A stretch of 42,359 nt of DNA, taken from contig CALHQW010000010.1 of assembly GCA_938040315.1 (NCBI GenBank), forward strand, positions 1 to 42,359, written 5' to 3'. The notes under the pieces were generated by a model. That model ran no database searches, was not told where the DNA came from, and saw only the letters and a list, made by a program, of their open reading frames with translations. The DNA is from an uncultured bacterium (lineage in GTDB: Bacteria > Hydrothermota > Tepidihabitantia > Tepidihabitantales > DTDR01). The stretch's first letter is position 1. Each line of letters begins with the position of its first letter. Made by a program: the position numbers and the translations under genes. Below are positions 34,782-42,359 of this stretch, piece after piece.

Positions 34782-35875
34782 TGAGACTTTTTCTCTATGC
34801 GGACCAAAAGATAAAAAAATTTTTGCCCTTAACTTATTTAAGAAGTTTCTCCTCTTTAAGACTTGGTTTTTTTAAAATTAAGGATTACTTTAAATTTTTA
34901 TATCCCGATTGGGAAATTATTGAGATTGATAAACTGCCCCAAAATTTGGAAAAGGGACTTTATTTCCTTTCAAGATTTTTACCAAAAGAAAAAATTGAAG
35001 AATTAAAGGATAATTTTATATTCAAATATCAAAAGGAGATAGTCGGTTTTTATATCAAAGACGAAAAAGAAAGAAAGGAAATAAATATTGACGGTTTTTT
35101 ATTAGAAAATCTCTGGGATTTGATAAAATGTCAAAAAGAGTTTCTTCCTGTTTGGCAACTTCCTTTTGAGAAAAGTAAATTTTTTAATGAATTTCCTTAT
35201 AAAGTTTATGGTAAAAAAGATTTAATTTTCTTAAGCAAAAAGGCGAAAATTTTTGGTGAGTTGATTTTAAATAGCGAAAAAGGTCCGATAGTGATTGAGG
35301 ATGAGGTAATTTTGAAAGGTTTTAATTATCTTGAAGGACCTTGTTTTATTGACAAAAAGACAGTTGTTGATAGTTGTAAAATAAGACCTTTCACTACTAT
35401 TGGCTATAATTGTCGAATTAGTGGTGAGATAGAAGCAAGTATTTTTTTAGATTTTGTAAATAAACATCATGAAGGTTTTATTGGTCATTCTTACATTGGT
35501 AGTTGGGTAAATTTGGGTGCCTACACAACAAATTCCGATTTAAAAAATAATTATTCTTTTGTGAAAATAAAAATTAAAAATAAAGTTTATGATACCCAGA
35601 TGTTGAAATTTGGTTGTGTTATTGGTGATCACACAAAGACCGCAATTGGAACTTTAATTCCCACTGGTGCTCTTTTTGGTATCTGTGTTAATATTAAAAA
35701 GGGCGGTCCTTGTGAGAAATTTTATCCTTCCTTTTATTGGGATAAAAATAAAAAATGGGAGTTTAAAAAATTAATAGCCACCATTGAAAAGGTTATGGCA
35801 AGAAGGGAAGAGAAATTGAATAAAGAATATATAGAATTGTTAAAAAAGATTTATGAGAAAAAAAGACCAATCTAA
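34781..35875 (+). CDS. Alternative GlmU-like sugar-phosphate acyl/nucleotidyltransferase
   Basis: The 364-residue protein resembles the alternative GlmU family of Bacteroidetes (putative UDP-GlcNAc diphosphorylase / glucosamine-1-phosphate acetyltransferase). The N-terminus has FLYADQKIKKFLPLTYLRS, a counterpart of the family's PLTxxRPxxxxR opening. The C-terminal half is a left-handed beta-helix with IEASIFLDFVNKHHEGFIGH and then SYIGSWVNLGAYTTNSDLKN, the family's acceptor-site signature. Canonical nucleotide-loop residues of true GlmU are weak, as is usual in this family. It overlaps the ROK gene by 23 nt, suggesting a shared role in amino-sugar metabolism. Confidence 0.75.
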   Translation: MRLFLYADQKIKKFLPLTYLRSFSSLRLGFFKIKDYFKFLYPDWEIIEIDKLPQNLEKGLYFLSRFLPKEKIEELKDNFIFKYQKEIVGFYIKDEKERKEINIDGFLLENLWDLIKCQKEFLPVWQLPFEKSKFFNEFPYKVYGKKDLIFLSKKAKIFGELILNSEKGPIVIEDEVILKGFNYLEGPCFIDKKTVVDSCKIRPFTTIGYNCRISGEIEASIFLDFVNKHHEGFIGHSYIGSWVNLGAYTTNSDLKNNYSFVKIKIKNKVYDTQMLKFGCVIGDHTKTAIGTLIPTGALFGICVNIKKGGPCEKFYPSFYWDKNKKWEFKKLIATIEKVMARREEKLNKEYIELLKKIYEKKRPI

Positions 35876-36749
35876 AATTTCTTTAGGAATAGATATTGGC
35901 GGAACTAATATTAAAATTGGTTTGGTAAAAGATAATAAAATTATCAAAAAGGGCTATTTTAAAACCGAAAAGGATTTTGATAATCAAAGTTTTACTAATC
36001 ATTTAATTAAAATTATTGAAAAATTTATCGCGGGTTATAAAATTGATAAAATTGGTATCGGTATTGCTGGCTATTTATTATATCAAAAGGGAATATTAAA
36101 ATTTTCTCCCAATCTACCAAAATTAAAAAATCTTCCTTTAAAAAGGATTGTTGAAAGATATTTTCAAATAGAAACCTTTCTTTTGAATGATGCGGATGCG
36201 ATGGCAATTGGTGAGTATTTCTATCATCATAAAAGATACAAAAATTTGATAACGATAACTTTAGGAACCGGTGTCGGTAGCGGTATCATTGTAAATGATA
36301 AGTTACTTTATAATAGTGAGTTTGGTCATACTTTATTAATTCCCGATGGCTATCTCTGTTCTTGTGGAAAAAGAGGATGTGTAGAAAGTTATTTGGGAAG
36401 TTATGGAATGTTGAAAATCGCCAGAAATTTTTATAAAAAGGAAATAGAAGATTTAACACCAAAAAAGATTTATGAGAAAGCAAAGAAGAAAGATAAAAGA
36501 GCATTGAAGACAATTGAGAAATATTCTTACTATTTAGCCATTGCTTTAAGTAATTTAATAAATCTATTCAATCCCGAAATTATTATATTAAACGGTGGAA
36601 TAAGTAATATGGGAAATTTATTATTAAAATTTGTAAAACCTTTCTTAAAAGAAAAGGTCTTCTTTTTACCGAAGATAAAAATCTCTAATTTAAAAACCCT
36701 TGCCGGAATTATTGGCGCAGTCAATTTCTCTAAATTTTCTCGACTATAA
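35853..36749 (+). CDS. ROK-family sugar kinase
   Basis: The 298-residue ROK protein has the ATP phosphate loop LGIDIGGTNIKIGLV at 12-26, the LNDADAMAIGEY catalytic Asp region, GTGVGSGI, and the zinc motif GH-x9-CSCGKRGCVE. No helix-turn-helix precedes it, so it is a kinase rather than a repressor; glucose, N-acetylmannosamine or GlcNAc are plausible substrates. Overlap with the GlmU-like gene points towards amino sugars, but this is inference. Confidence 0.88.
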   Translation: MRKKDQSKISLGIDIGGTNIKIGLVKDNKIIKKGYFKTEKDFDNQSFTNHLIKIIEKFIAGYKIDKIGIGIAGYLLYQKGILKFSPNLPKLKNLPLKRIVERYFQIETFLLNDADAMAIGEYFYHHKRYKNLITITLGTGVGSGIIVNDKLLYNSEFGHTLLIPDGYLCSCGKRGCVESYLGSYGMLKIARNFYKKEIEDLTPKKIYEKAKKKDKRALKTIEKYSYYLAIALSNLINLFNPEIIILNGGISNMGNLLLKFVKPFLKEKVFFLPKIKISNLKTLAGIIGAVNFSKFSRL

Positions 36750-36752
36750 AAC

Positions 36753-36780
36753 TTGACAATCTTAAAAATATAGGTATAAT
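36753..36780 (+). promoter_or_regulatory. Leaderless-type promoter of the glycosyltransferase
   Basis: TTGACA (36753-36758) and TATAAT (36775-36780), both perfect consensus, are spaced by 16 bp. ATG begins 5 nt after the -10 box; no Shine-Dalgarno is possible. Confidence 0.75.
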
Positions 36781-36785
36781 TATTT

Positions 36786-37499
36786 ATGCCCAAAATATTA
36801 ATTATTTTTCCTACCTATAATGAGGCGGAGAATATTAAAGATATCATTAAGGCGGTATTAAATATTTCGCCGGATATTGAGGTATTGGTAATTGATGATA
36901 ACTCACCGGATAAAACTTATGAAATTGTGGAAAATCTGGCAAAGGAAAATAAGAGGATAAATTTGATAAAGAGGGAAAGAAAGTTAGGCTTAGGCACCGC
37001 TTACGTTCTTGGGTTTAAATATGCAATTGAAAAGGGTTATGATTATTGTTTTGAAATGGATGCTGACTTTTCTCATAATCCTGAGGATATTCCCCGATTT
37101 CTGGCATTAATGAAGGAATACGATTTGGTTATTGGTTCTCGTTATATTTCGGGAATTTCGGTAGTTAATTGGCCCTTAAAAAGATTATTATTAAGTTATT
37201 TTGCTAATATTTATGCCCGAGTTTTTACTGGCTGTCCGATAAAGGACCTAACAAGTGGTTTTAAATGTTATAAAGTCTCGGCATTAAAAAAGATTGATTT
37301 GGATAATTTAAAGATGGATGGTTATGCCTTCCAGATTGAAATCCATTGGCATTTTTGGCGGAATAATTTTAAGATAAAGGAAATTCCAATTATCTTTGTG
37401 GAAAGGCGTTCTGGCGAAAGTAAGATGTCAAAGCGAATTATTTGGCAGGCCTTTATCTTTGTTTTGAAACTCTTCCTCCGCCGGCTTTTCAATCTTTAA
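36786..37499 (+). CDS. Dolichol-phosphate-mannose-synthase-like glycosyltransferase
   Basis: The 237-residue GT2 enzyme transfers a hexose (mannose in the best-known members) from its nucleotide donor to polyprenyl phosphate. Motifs are FPTYNEAENI, VIDDNSPDKTYEIV, the metal site EMDADFSHNPEDIP (DxDxxH-type) and VIGSRYISG. There is no C-terminal membrane domain, so it is the short DPM1 type. The last 72 nt overlap the greA-like gene on the other strand. Confidence 0.9.
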   Translation: MPKILIIFPTYNEAENIKDIIKAVLNISPDIEVLVIDDNSPDKTYEIVENLAKENKRINLIKRERKLGLGTAYVLGFKYAIEKGYDYCFEMDADFSHNPEDIPRFLALMKEYDLVIGSRYISGISVVNWPLKRLLLSYFANIYARVFTGCPIKDLTSGFKCYKVSALKKIDLDNLKMDGYAFQIEIHWHFWRNNFKIKEIPIIFVERRSGESKMSKRIIWQAFIFVLKLFLRRLFNL

Positions 37500-38909
37500 A
37501 ATTTCGTATCGCTCATTATTAAATTCAACAATCTCGCCAACTTTTTTATTAAGAAATTTTTCACCAAAGGGTGCACAATAAGAAATAATCTGCTCCTTTG
37601 CTTTATAGTTAAGAAAACGGACATCAAAGGGACCCAAGAGGAAATAGTCAAATTCCTTATTAGTTTTTAATTCCCTTATCTTAATTCTTGTTCCCGGTTC
37701 AACAAATTCACCAGTAATTTTTTGAAAATCAATCGGTTGGGCAATTTTTAATTCCTCGGTTAACTCTTTTAGAAAATTTAAAAGTCTTTGTCTTTCTTCC
37801 TTCGCGATTTTATATTCATAATTTTCACTTAAATCGCCATGACTTCTGGCTCTCGCTAAATCTTCAGCATTTTTCTTTAATTTCTCATTTAAAATTCTTA
37901 ACTCCTCCTTTGCCCGCTCAATCCCCCATTTAGTATGATAAATAATCTTTCTTTCCTTTTTCTTAAAGAAACTTTTTAAAGCCTCCTTCTCATGAGGTTT
38001 AAAGACCGATAAGGAAAGGATTCGTTCTTTAATATTATTTAATTCTTCTTCCTCAATTCGCTCCTCTTCCAAAATTTTAAATAACATTTTTTTTAAAAAA
38101 GAAAGATGTCCTTTCTTCCTTAAAGAAAGTAAATCAACAATTCTTAATAAGATTTGATAAAGGCTAAACTTTTCTTTTAAAAATTTAAATTTATTTTTTA
38201 AAAGATAAACAAATTGATCAACCCTTTCTAAATAGGAATAAAAGATTTCTTCAATTGCTTCATCGGCAATTTCAACCTTCTTTTTAATTTTCTTTTCGCT
38301 TTTTTGATTTACCTCTTTTTTAACCTCCTTTTCTTTGGATAATTCGCTTATTAAGGAAAAATTATTGAAAACAAAATCTATGGGATATTTTATCATTTTA
38401 TCTTCATCAATTTTTTTTAGTTCTATTTGGTCAAAAAGAAAATCATAAGAGATTATTTGGTAAGAAGAATTTTGGTAATATACAATTTTACCACAAGTAA
38501 AATTGTATAAAAAGTTCTCTAATCTATCTAAAACTTTTGAGAAATTATTTATATCACTATAAAAAACCTCTGATTTTTCTAAATATTTTTTCTCTTCCTC
38601 CTTTTGATAGATTGATTTTAAAATATTGGTAATTTCTTTTTTTTGCTCTTCCGTTGGTTGTAATTCAAAGATTTTTTTCAAAACCTTTAATAAATCCTTT
38701 TTCTTATTAAGAGAATAAAAATGGTCTTTCGCTAAATTTAAGAAAGTTAATTTTAAATCAACCCTTGATTTCGGTAGAGTATCGGTGATCATTAAAATAA
38801 GTTCAAAAGAAAGGTCTTTATTTTCGCTAAAGATATTTAAAAGGTAATTTTCTAATTCAGTAAAATTCTTTTGTTTTATCAAACCTTTAATTTCTTCAAT
38901 AATTTCCAT
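37428..38909 (-). CDS. greA: GreA-type transcript cleavage factor with long N-terminal extension
   Basis: GreA enters the RNA polymerase secondary channel and rescues backtracked complexes. The C-terminal part (about 320-485 of 493 residues) is a complete GreA: coiled coil with the acidic tip in ARSHGDLSENYEY (canonical AREHGDLSENAEY), then the FKBP-like domain ending near SYCAPFGEKFLNKKVGEIVEF. The first ~310 residues are an alpha-helical, charged extension without a recognised domain; extended GreA proteins are known in chlamydiae and spirochaetes. It has its own promoter and overlaps the glycosyltransferase 3' end by 72 nt. Confidence 0.9.
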   Translation of the reverse strand: MEIIEEIKGLIKQKNFTELENYLLNIFSENKDLSFELILMITDTLPKSRVDLKLTFLNLAKDHFYSLNKKKDLLKVLKKIFELQPTEEQKKEITNILKSIYQKEEEKKYLEKSEVFYSDINNFSKVLDRLENFLYNFTCGKIVYYQNSSYQIISYDFLFDQIELKKIDEDKMIKYPIDFVFNNFSLISELSKEKEVKKEVNQKSEKKIKKKVEIADEAIEEIFYSYLERVDQFVYLLKNKFKFLKEKFSLYQILLRIVDLLSLRKKGHLSFLKKMLFKILEEERIEEEELNNIKERILSLSVFKPHEKEALKSFFKKKERKIIYHTKWGIERAKEELRILNEKLKKNAEDLARARSHGDLSENYEYKIAKEERQRLLNFLKELTEELKIAQPIDFQKITGEFVEPGTRIKIRELKTNKEFDYFLLGPFDVRFLNYKAKEQIISYCAPFGEKFLNKKVGEIVEFNNERYEILKIEKPAEEEFQNKDKGLPNNSL

Positions 38910-38915
38910 TTAAAA

Positions 38916-38944
38916 ATTATATTGATAATTTATTGGTATGTCAA
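38916..38944 (-). promoter_or_regulatory. Leaderless-type greA promoter
   Basis: On the minus strand, a consensus TTGACA (38944-38939) and TATAAT (38921-38916) are spaced by exactly 17 bp, with 6 nt to the ATG at 38909. No ribosome site. Confidence 0.75.
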
Positions 38945-38950
38945 GAGAGG

Positions 38951-39041
38951 AAAAGAAAAAAGGCGTTTCTGGGCTTTATCCTATATGAAGGGATGCCAGG
39001 CGAAAGGAGGAAGGAGTTATGGTAGGAAGCCCAGAAACGCC
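38951..39041 (-). terminator. Terminator with 15-bp stem and 50-nt loop
   Basis: GGCGTTTCTGGGCTT (38962-38976) is perfectly complementary to 39027-39041. On the minus strand this stem ends in TTTTTTCTTTTC, and it begins 7 bases after the kelch-gene stop. The very large loop contains a CTCC-rich segment (an antisense GGAGGAAGGAG). Confidence 0.8.
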
Positions 39042-39048
39042 ATCCTTG

Positions 39049-41691
39049 TTAGTAGAGGATTATTCTCTTTACCTTCTTACCTTCTTGGATAAGGAAATAA
39101 ACGCCTTTTTTAATTTTCCTTTCTACTTTACTGCCCGTGGCATTATAAATGGTGATATTTTTCTCTTTTAACTCTTCTAAGGAGATTGTATTCAAAGAGA
39201 AGATGCTCTTTTTTTCTTTCTCTTTCTTAATAGAATAAATTTCTTGCGGAGGAATATATAGCCAGAGTTCTAAGGTTTTATTTCCTTTTAAGGCATAAAT
39301 CCAGCCGTTAACATAGGTTAAGGCACCACCATCTTTTACTTTCTTTTGGTAAGGTTCAGTGGGAATTGGATCTAATGGTAGCCATTCATTATTTTCAACA
39401 TTATAAAGATAAAATTCAGTAGTATTATTTCCTTTAAAGGCATAAATATATTTTTCGTTATCGGTTGTTAGAGAAGCACCTGGTCCGGTAGTTTTTTTCT
39501 TAGTAGCGCTCGGTGTAAAGAAGAAAGGCATTGGTTCTTTTGCTTCCCAAGAATCTAAAAGAGGATTATAAACATAAAATTCATTGCTCTTTCCTTTCAA
39601 GAAATAGATATATTGATTTTGGAAATTACATAAAGCACTTCCTTTTACTGCTCCTTTATTTATTATTCCCTTAGGAATATTCTTTAAGAAAATAAAGGTA
39701 TCTTTTTCAATATCATAACAGAAGAATTTATCAGAACCACCGCCAACAGTAAAGTAAAGGAACTTGCCCATTTCGTTTTCTAAATAGACTATAGAGGCAC
39801 CCTCTTTTATTTTATCAATAGGAAGATCTTTCATTTTTTCCCATCTTTTATTTTCCAAATCATAGGCGTAAAATTCATTAGTTTTATTTCCCTTTAAGAG
39901 ATAGATTTTATTATTACCGCTTGTTAAAACACCGCCTTTCATTCCTTTATTCTTTTCACCCTTAGGAATATCAACTTCTTGATACCATTTATCTAAACGA
40001 GGATTATAGCGATAAAATTCAAAAGAATTATTTCCTTTAGTTGCGTAGATATAATTATTGATAAAGGTTAAAGCACCACCGGAACCAATTCGGTAGGGAC
40101 TATATTCTAAAATCGGCATATCTCTTCTTAATACCCAACCAGAAAATCCTGGTGGTGGAATATAAGGCTTTTTGCCATTAAAAGTTCCTACCAAAGTATC
40201 ATTAGAAGGATTTCGGTCATAAATATTCGTAAGGTAAGTTAAGACATTAAAATCTCCTTCCTCAATTCTAAAAATCGGAAAAGAGATAATCCTTTCTTCA
40301 TTTTCACCTAAGGCATAAACCATTTTTTCTTCGCAATAAATTAACTCATCTTTGTTATTTTTGATATTAAAGGTAATTTTAAATGTTTCGGTATGATAAC
40401 TATAATTCTTTACTTTTACTTGAGGCGAAATAAGAATATCAGTTTCATATTCACCCACTGGTTGTAAAATTTCAATTAAACCGATATCACGAAAACTTAA
40501 TGTAAAGTCCTGATCAGAATAGAAATAATCAATCTTTTCATTATTACTTAAATCCATATCATTTTCCAATACTACTTTCATCACAATCTTGGACTCCTTT
40601 TCACCAACGACAAAAGGAGCAAAGGAAATCTCTCTTTCACTAAATTTTTCCATATTTATTAGTACGGTATCGCCATAAACAATCTGGTCTTCTAAATAGA
40701 TCTCACAAATTGCCAGAAAATCTTCATCACAATTACCACAATTCTCAAAAAGCCCGACAGGAATAACCTCTCCTTGTGGTACATAACCAACCGGATAGAT
40801 AATCTCTTTCACTCCCACATCATGATATTCGCCTTCATAAACTAAGAAATTCTTTGTTAACTCATCGTTATAAGGATTTTTATCTAAAGAAAATAGCGTT
40901 TTTGCAATAGTAACATATTCACCAACCGAAGCATTCCAAGGTTGTGATGCCTCAATTGTTAAAGTTTCTTCTGGTGATAAATTAAGGTTATCAATAATAG
41001 TATAATAAACTAATTGGTTATTATTATTTTTGATACTGATTTCTAAACTAAAATTATTAGCGGGTTCGGTGCCAAAATTCTTAATTGTTACTTTTGGATA
41101 AATTTGCGAAGGAATTTCTATTTTTCTTGGTCTAATAATATTAATTACGCCAATATCATAGGGAGTTAATCGGACACCAGAGACATCATCGATATAACAA
41201 GAATTAACGCCAAAAAGTCCAACATTTCTAAAAGCAATAAAAATCGGAATTGAATCAAATTGAGTTAAAGGAATTACTCTTAAATTATATTCTCTATTTC
41301 TAAAGCCAAAAGCATCAACTCGGGTATAGAAATTTTCTGGTTTGTTAGAAGTGATTGATACCCAAACCTCTAAGGATTCTTGGAAATTTTTATTATGTGC
41401 CCGATAATAGAATTTTAACGTATCTTTACCAGGAATAGGAAAAAGTTGGGGTGTTACAAGCCAATCATCATTTCTTCTATTATTCTTTTCAAATCTGCTT
41501 CTTGCACAGGCAGGTGGCGAATAATTCTTAGCCGGTGAGCGCCGCCAGCAGACAATACCATTATCCATATTATATATCTGCCAACCATTGGGAGGAAATT
41601 TTTTATCAGAAAAACTCTCATTTAAAATATTTGCCCAAAGAAAAGGGAAGATAATAAGCACTAAAACTAATTTATTTTTTAAGGAAAACAT
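39049..41691 (-). CDS. Secreted kelch-propeller protein with type IX sorting domain
   Basis: The 880-residue protein has a signal peptide (to about residue 22), then a choice-of-anchor-J / cleaved-adhesin-like domain (about 24-180: ESFSDKKFPPNGWQIY...SCYIDDVSGV). Three CARDB-like beta domains follow, each opening DIGVINI / DVGVKEI / DIGLIEI. Six kelch-like repeats come next (about 550-830; YALKGNKTLELWLY pattern), enough for one beta-propeller. The final ~70 residues contain a C-terminal type A type IX sorting signature (ITIYNATGSKVERKIKKG, VYFLIQEGKKVKRIILY). AGGAGG (41702-41697) lies 5 nt before ATG 41691, favouring it over the in-frame GTG at 41697. It is probably exported through the SprA-like pore. 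Confidence 0.88.
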   Translation of the reverse strand: MFSLKNKLVLVLIIFPFLWANILNESFSDKKFPPNGWQIYNMDNGIVCWRRSPAKNYSPPACARSRFEKNNRRNDDWLVTPQLFPIPGKDTLKFYYRAHNKNFQESLEVWVSITSNKPENFYTRVDAFGFRNREYNLRVIPLTQFDSIPIFIAFRNVGLFGVNSCYIDDVSGVRLTPYDIGVINIIRPRKIEIPSQIYPKVTIKNFGTEPANNFSLEISIKNNNNQLVYYTIIDNLNLSPEETLTIEASQPWNASVGEYVTIAKTLFSLDKNPYNDELTKNFLVYEGEYHDVGVKEIIYPVGYVPQGEVIPVGLFENCGNCDEDFLAICEIYLEDQIVYGDTVLINMEKFSEREISFAPFVVGEKESKIVMKVVLENDMDLSNNEKIDYFYSDQDFTLSFRDIGLIEILQPVGEYETDILISPQVKVKNYSYHTETFKITFNIKNNKDELIYCEEKMVYALGENEERIISFPIFRIEEGDFNVLTYLTNIYDRNPSNDTLVGTFNGKKPYIPPPGFSGWVLRRDMPILEYSPYRIGSGGALTFINNYIYATKGNNSFEFYRYNPRLDKWYQEVDIPKGEKNKGMKGGVLTSGNNKIYLLKGNKTNEFYAYDLENKRWEKMKDLPIDKIKEGASIVYLENEMGKFLYFTVGGGSDKFFCYDIEKDTFIFLKNIPKGIINKGAVKGSALCNFQNQYIYFLKGKSNEFYVYNPLLDSWEAKEPMPFFFTPSATKKKTTGPGASLTTDNEKYIYAFKGNNTTEFYLYNVENNEWLPLDPIPTEPYQKKVKDGGALTYVNGWIYALKGNKTLELWLYIPPQEIYSIKKEKEKKSIFSLNTISLEELKEKNITIYNATGSKVERKIKKGVYFLIQEGKKVKRIILY

Positions 41692-41795
41692 ACACACCTC
41701 CTGTTTATTCTTATCTCTTTATAAAAGATACATTTTTAATGCCATAAATTTAAGAATATTATTTAATAAACTTATAATTTTAAAGGACTTATATA

Positions 41796-41817
41796 ACTAT
41801 ATAAAAACTATATAAAA
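41796..41817 (+). repeat. Perfect 11-bp tandem duplication
   Basis: ACTATATAAAA occurs twice head to tail (41796-41806, 41807-41817) in the intergenic region upstream of the kelch gene. Confidence 0.8.
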
Positions 41818-41834
41818 ATTAAAATTTGATAAAA

Positions 41835-41894
41835 TGCGACAGATATTTATTAAATTGTAAGTTGTTGAAATTAAATAATTTTTTAAGTGTGACA
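41835..41894 (+). repeat. TGCGACA intergenic element, copy C (divergent)
   Basis: TGCGACA (41835-41841) and TGTGACA (41888-41894) flank an AT-rich core. The core shares TAAGTT, AAATTAAATA, a T-run and AGTGYGACA in the same order as copy A, but with small gaps. Confidence 0.45.
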
Positions 41895-42001
41895 AAAATA
41901 ATATTTTATTTTAATCATAAATTTTTGGCTAAAGATAACTTTTTAAAAATTTGTGGTAACCAAAAGGGGTATTTTTCCGTCATATATATAAGGAGGAGAG
42001 T

Positions 42002-42349
42002 ATGAGAAAATATAAAGAAAGGGTTAAAAGGTATGAGAGAAAGATTGATTTTTATTTTCCTTCTCCTTTAAAGAAAAGGATGAGAGATAATTATAAAAGA
42101 GAGGCAAAGAGATTATCGGCGATTGATGAGAGGGTTAATAAAATTCTTAGGGATAATCAGATTCCTTCTGATTATATTTTATACTATTCATTTGCCCGTG
42201 AATTATATGGATTAAAAAGGAGATACATAAATATACGGTTAGAGAAAGAGATAAAGATATGTTTTCATAAGTGGTTGATGCGGGGGTTAGAAAGGAAGGT
42301 TATGTTAGAGATAAAGAAAGAGATGGATAGGTTGCCGTTGGGGGAATAG
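42002..42349 (+). CDS. Small basic helical protein, unknown
   Basis: The 115-residue protein is very rich in Arg and Lys (predicted strongly basic) and almost entirely helical, with no signal peptide or membrane segment. A central segment reads QIPSDYILYYSFARELYGLKRRY. I recognise no family; basic helical proteins of this size can bind nucleic acid, but no motif proves it. The start is set by AAGGAGGAG six bases before ATG. It shows more GGG and CGG-type G-runs than its neighbours near the 3' end. The gene is complete, ending 10 bp before the window edge. Confidence 0.6.
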   Translation: MRKYKERVKRYERKIDFYFPSPLKKRMRDNYKREAKRLSAIDERVNKILRDNQIPSDYILYYSFARELYGLKRRYINIRLEKEIKICFHKWLMRGLERKVMLEIKKEMDRLPLGE

Positions 42350-42359
42350 TATAGGATAC

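Larger units (their letters stand above)
41692..42001. other. 310-bp AT-rich intergenic region
   Basis: It holds the ribosome site of the kelch gene (minus), a perfect 11-bp tandem duplication, copy C of the TGCGACA element, and the AAGGAGGAG ribosome site of the last gene. No convincing paired promoter boxes were found for either flanking gene, although TATATATA occurs just upstream of the latter. Confidence 0.6.

Noticed and set aside
38871-39092. 73-residue plus-strand frame over the greA start and the terminator
   Set aside because: It runs antisense through the greA promoter and the 15-bp terminator stem. The GGAGGAAGGAG inside reflects the terminator loop.
1-42359. Mobile elements, prophage, toxin-antitoxin or defence island
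   Set aside because: No transposase, integrase, nuclease-type defence gene, terminal repeat or CRISPR array was recognised on either strand.

Overview
This AT-rich window (roughly 30% GC by eye) comes from a Gram-negative-type bacterium. It looks like a member of a poorly cultivated phylum in or near the FCB group; the gene set resembles candidate phylum WOR-3, but that placement is an inference. The evidence is a giant SprA/Sov-like type IX secretion outer-membrane protein, a secreted protein with a C-terminal type IX sorting domain, an alternative GlmU-like protein of the kind known from Bacteroidetes, and a pyruvoyl-type arginine decarboxylase beside a deoxyhypusine-synthase-like enzyme. 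No insertion sequence, prophage, rRNA or CRISPR array is visible. Genes are densely packed.

Layout. 1-247 is the 3' end of a probable radical SAM gene. 336-4615 holds recA-recX-alaS. 4759-13751 holds a tightly overlapping run, folD - polyprenyl synthase - dxs - sprA-like - mazG-like, ending at a small terminator. 13942-17161 is a four-gene membrane cassette (DUF6754 protein plus three proteins of unknown function). A minus-strand intergenic block (17161-17275) looks like a structured small RNA carrying a 16-residue reading frame. 17454-22730 (minus) is a 1,758-residue regulator joining a Ser/Thr kinase, a STAND-like ATPase, TPRs, a GAF domain, a sigma-54 activator domain and a Fis helix-turn-helix. 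A nitrilase-family gene diverges from it. 29121-23637 (minus) is a housekeeping run: HIT, HAD, acpS, ybbR-like, tsaD, cation efflux and argF. A tRNA-Ala then precedes arginine decarboxylase, the DHS-like gene, a thiamine-binding-fold protein, a coiled-coil protein, surE and a minimal MscS. A tRNA-Gly precedes a secreted protein, a radical SAM protein, a membrane protein, the GlmU-like protein, a ROK kinase and a dolichol-phosphate-mannose-synthase-type glycosyltransferase. Last come, on the minus strand, a GreA with a long N-terminal extension and the secreted kelch protein, followed by an unrecognised small gene.

Two themes stand out. First, transcription units here seem to use two start modes. 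Genes inside operons often have strong GGAGG Shine-Dalgarno sites, while seven genes have a good TTGAnn / TATAAT-like promoter only 5-7 nt before their ATG and no Shine-Dalgarno, which predicts leaderless mRNAs. Second, the least explained pieces are the DUF6754 cassette, the adjacent structured RNA, and a TGCGACA-containing intergenic element that brackets the giant kinase gene and recurs near the window end. Together with the type IX secretion pair these are the best candidates for undescribed biology.
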